A DNA stretch of 7,010 nucleotides. It comes from an uncultured delta proteobacterium. GTDB taxonomy: Bacteria > RBG-13-61-14 > DRUE01. Positions 6,006-7,010 of this stretch are shown here, piece after piece; position 1 is the stretch's first letter; every line of letters starts with the position of its first letter. The notes under the pieces were generated by a model, which saw only the letters and a program-made list of their open reading frames with translations, did no database searches and was not told the origin of the DNA. The position numbers and the translations under genes were made by a program. Location of the stretch: the NCBI GenBank assembly GCA_903897985.1, contig CAIUDS010000449.1, forward strand, positions 1 to 7,010, in the 5' to 3' direction.

Positions 6006-7010
6006 CTAACGCGCTCCGAACATCAGTTTCAGCCGATACATGCCATCGCCCTGGGCCTTTTCGATTTCAAACCCGAGTTTTTGCAGGACATGGAGCATGG
6101 GGGTGTTTTCCATCAGGACCTCGGCGGTCAGTCCGAGCAGGCCGCGCTTGTTGGCCTGGAGGATCAGGTATGACATCAGTTCGGTGCCGATTCCCTTGTG
6201 GTGGTAGTCATCCCGCACCACGATCCCGGCCTCCGCGGTGTGGGTGTTCGGGTCTATGCCGTATTGGGCCAGCCCGATCACTTTTTCCTTTTGCGCCTCC
6301 TTGACCGTGGCTACCAGCACCATCTCCCGCGTGTAATCCACGGCGACGAAGTCCTGGAGCCGCTCATGGGGCATGTCGCGCCGGACCGAGATGAACCTGC
6401 GGTACATGCTGTTGCTGGAAAGGGAATAGAAGAAATCCTTGAGCAAAGGCTCGTCGCTGATCTTGCTCGGCCGGACCATGATCTCGAGCCCGGCCCTGGT
6501 GGTCCGCACCGTTTCCAGTTCCTCCGGATATTCGCCCTTCTTGCCCGGGATAAAGGCCTGGTCCTTGTAGATCAAGTTCAATTTCTTGGCCTCTTGGATA
6601 AGTTGCGGCCGGAACTTGGGGTGCGCGATCCCGATCAGTTCCATGGCCCGCTCGCGGATGTTTTTGCCATGGAGATAGGCGATGCCGTATTCGGTGACCA
6701 CATAGTGGACATCGGCGCGGCCGAGGGTTACGCCGGCGCCCTCCGAGAGGAACGGCACAATGCGGGAGACCTCTCCTTTCTGGGCGGTGGAGGCCAGGGT
6801 GAGGATGGTTTTGCCGCCCGGGGCGAGCACGGCGCCGCGCATGAAATCGGCCTGCCCCCCGATGCCGGAGAAGAAGACCTTGCCCAGGGACTCGGCGCTG
6901 GCCTGCCCGGTGAGGTCTATCTCGAGCGCGCTGTTGATCGCGGTTATGTTATGGTGCTGGGCGATGATCAGCGGGCTGTTGGTGTAGTCAATGGCGCGGA
7001 ATTCGACCAC
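6006..7010 (-). CDS. Acetyl-CoA hydrolase/CoA-transferase C-terminal domain fused to a GNAT acetyltransferase (5' end off the right edge)
   Basis: The minus strand is open from the right edge (first visible codons VVEFRAI) to TAG at 6006-6008, 334 residues. Residues about 1-140 match the C-terminal half of the acetyl-CoA hydrolase/transferase family: INSALEIDLTGQ (25-36), FFSGIGGQADFMRGA (46-60), VVTEYGIAYLHG (104-115), then IAHPKFRPQL. In this family the catalytic glutamate normally lies upstream, so it is not visible here. Residues about 176-332 form a GNAT domain with the acetyl-CoA loop RDDYHHKGIGTELM (266-279) and ENTPMLHVLQKLGF (301-314). The fusion may both move CoA between acids and acetylate an amine on a protein or small molecule. 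It is the first visible gene of the unit leading to the acyl-CoA ligase. The codon at 7010 is GTG but the homology clearly continues upstream. Confidence 0.9.
   Translation of the reverse strand: MVEFRAIDYTNSPLIIAQHHNITAINSALEIDLTGQASAESLGKVFFSGIGGQADFMRGAVLAPGGKTILTLASTAQKGEVSRIVPFLSEGAGVTLGRADVHYVVTEYGIAYLHGKNIRERAMELIGIAHPKFRPQLIQEAKKLNLIYKDQAFIPGKKGEYPEELETVRTTRAGLEIMVRPSKISDEPLLKDFFYSLSSNSMYRRFISVRRDMPHERLQDFVAVDYTREMVLVATVKEAQKEKVIGLAQYGIDPNTHTAEAGIVVRDDYHHKGIGTELMSYLILQANKRGLLGLTAEVLMENTPMLHVLQKLGFEIEKAQGDGMYRLKLMFGAR

Overview
The window looks like chromosomal DNA from a moderately GC-rich Gram-negative bacterium, probably an uncultured anaerobe. The guess rests on a membrane-anchored TPR protein of the kind found in the cell envelope, ADP-forming acetate/acyl-CoA chemistry (common in anaerobes), and intergenic spaces crowded with small palindromic and short-period repeats of the kind seen in genomes such as Omnitrophota or Desulfobacterota. 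No rRNA or other phylogenetic marker is present, so the lineage is a guess.

Left part (1-1636): the start of a TPR protein gene runs leftward off the edge. Divergent from it, behind a near-consensus sigma70 promoter (TTGACA-N17-CATAAT), is an abortive-infection-type gene whose C-terminus carries an R-X6-H motif like that of HEPN ribonucleases. It is visibly more AT-rich than its neighbours and is probably an acquired defence gene.

Middle part (1637-2722): a nested arrangement of repeats surrounds one intact gene, an Rrf2-family regulator with four clustered cysteines. Innermost are two copies of a 38-bp hairpin (1847-1884 and 2601-2638). Outside these lie two copies of the 3' end of the downstream DRTGG/P-loop gene. 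One belongs to the intact gene; the other is a 47-codon remnant at 1637-1783. The two gene ends share a 66-bp block with no differences, yet are only about 67-72% identical on either side of it, which points to recombination or gene conversion between diverged homologues.

Right part (2723-7010): three minus-strand genes, probably one transcription unit, read from right to left. They are a CoA-transferase/acetyl-CoA hydrolase C-terminal region fused to a GNAT acetyltransferase (5' end off the window), a fused ADP-forming acetate/acyl-CoA ligase (704 aa) with both expected phospho-histidines, and a stand-alone protein resembling the N-terminal regulatory part of long phosphotransacetylases. A 100-bp palindrome built of 9-bp repeats fills the gap between the first two; the last two are 12 bp apart with the Shine-Dalgarno overlapping the stop codon. 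Together they suggest interconversion of acyl-CoA, acetate and ATP, with a possible acetylation or CoA-sensing layer.
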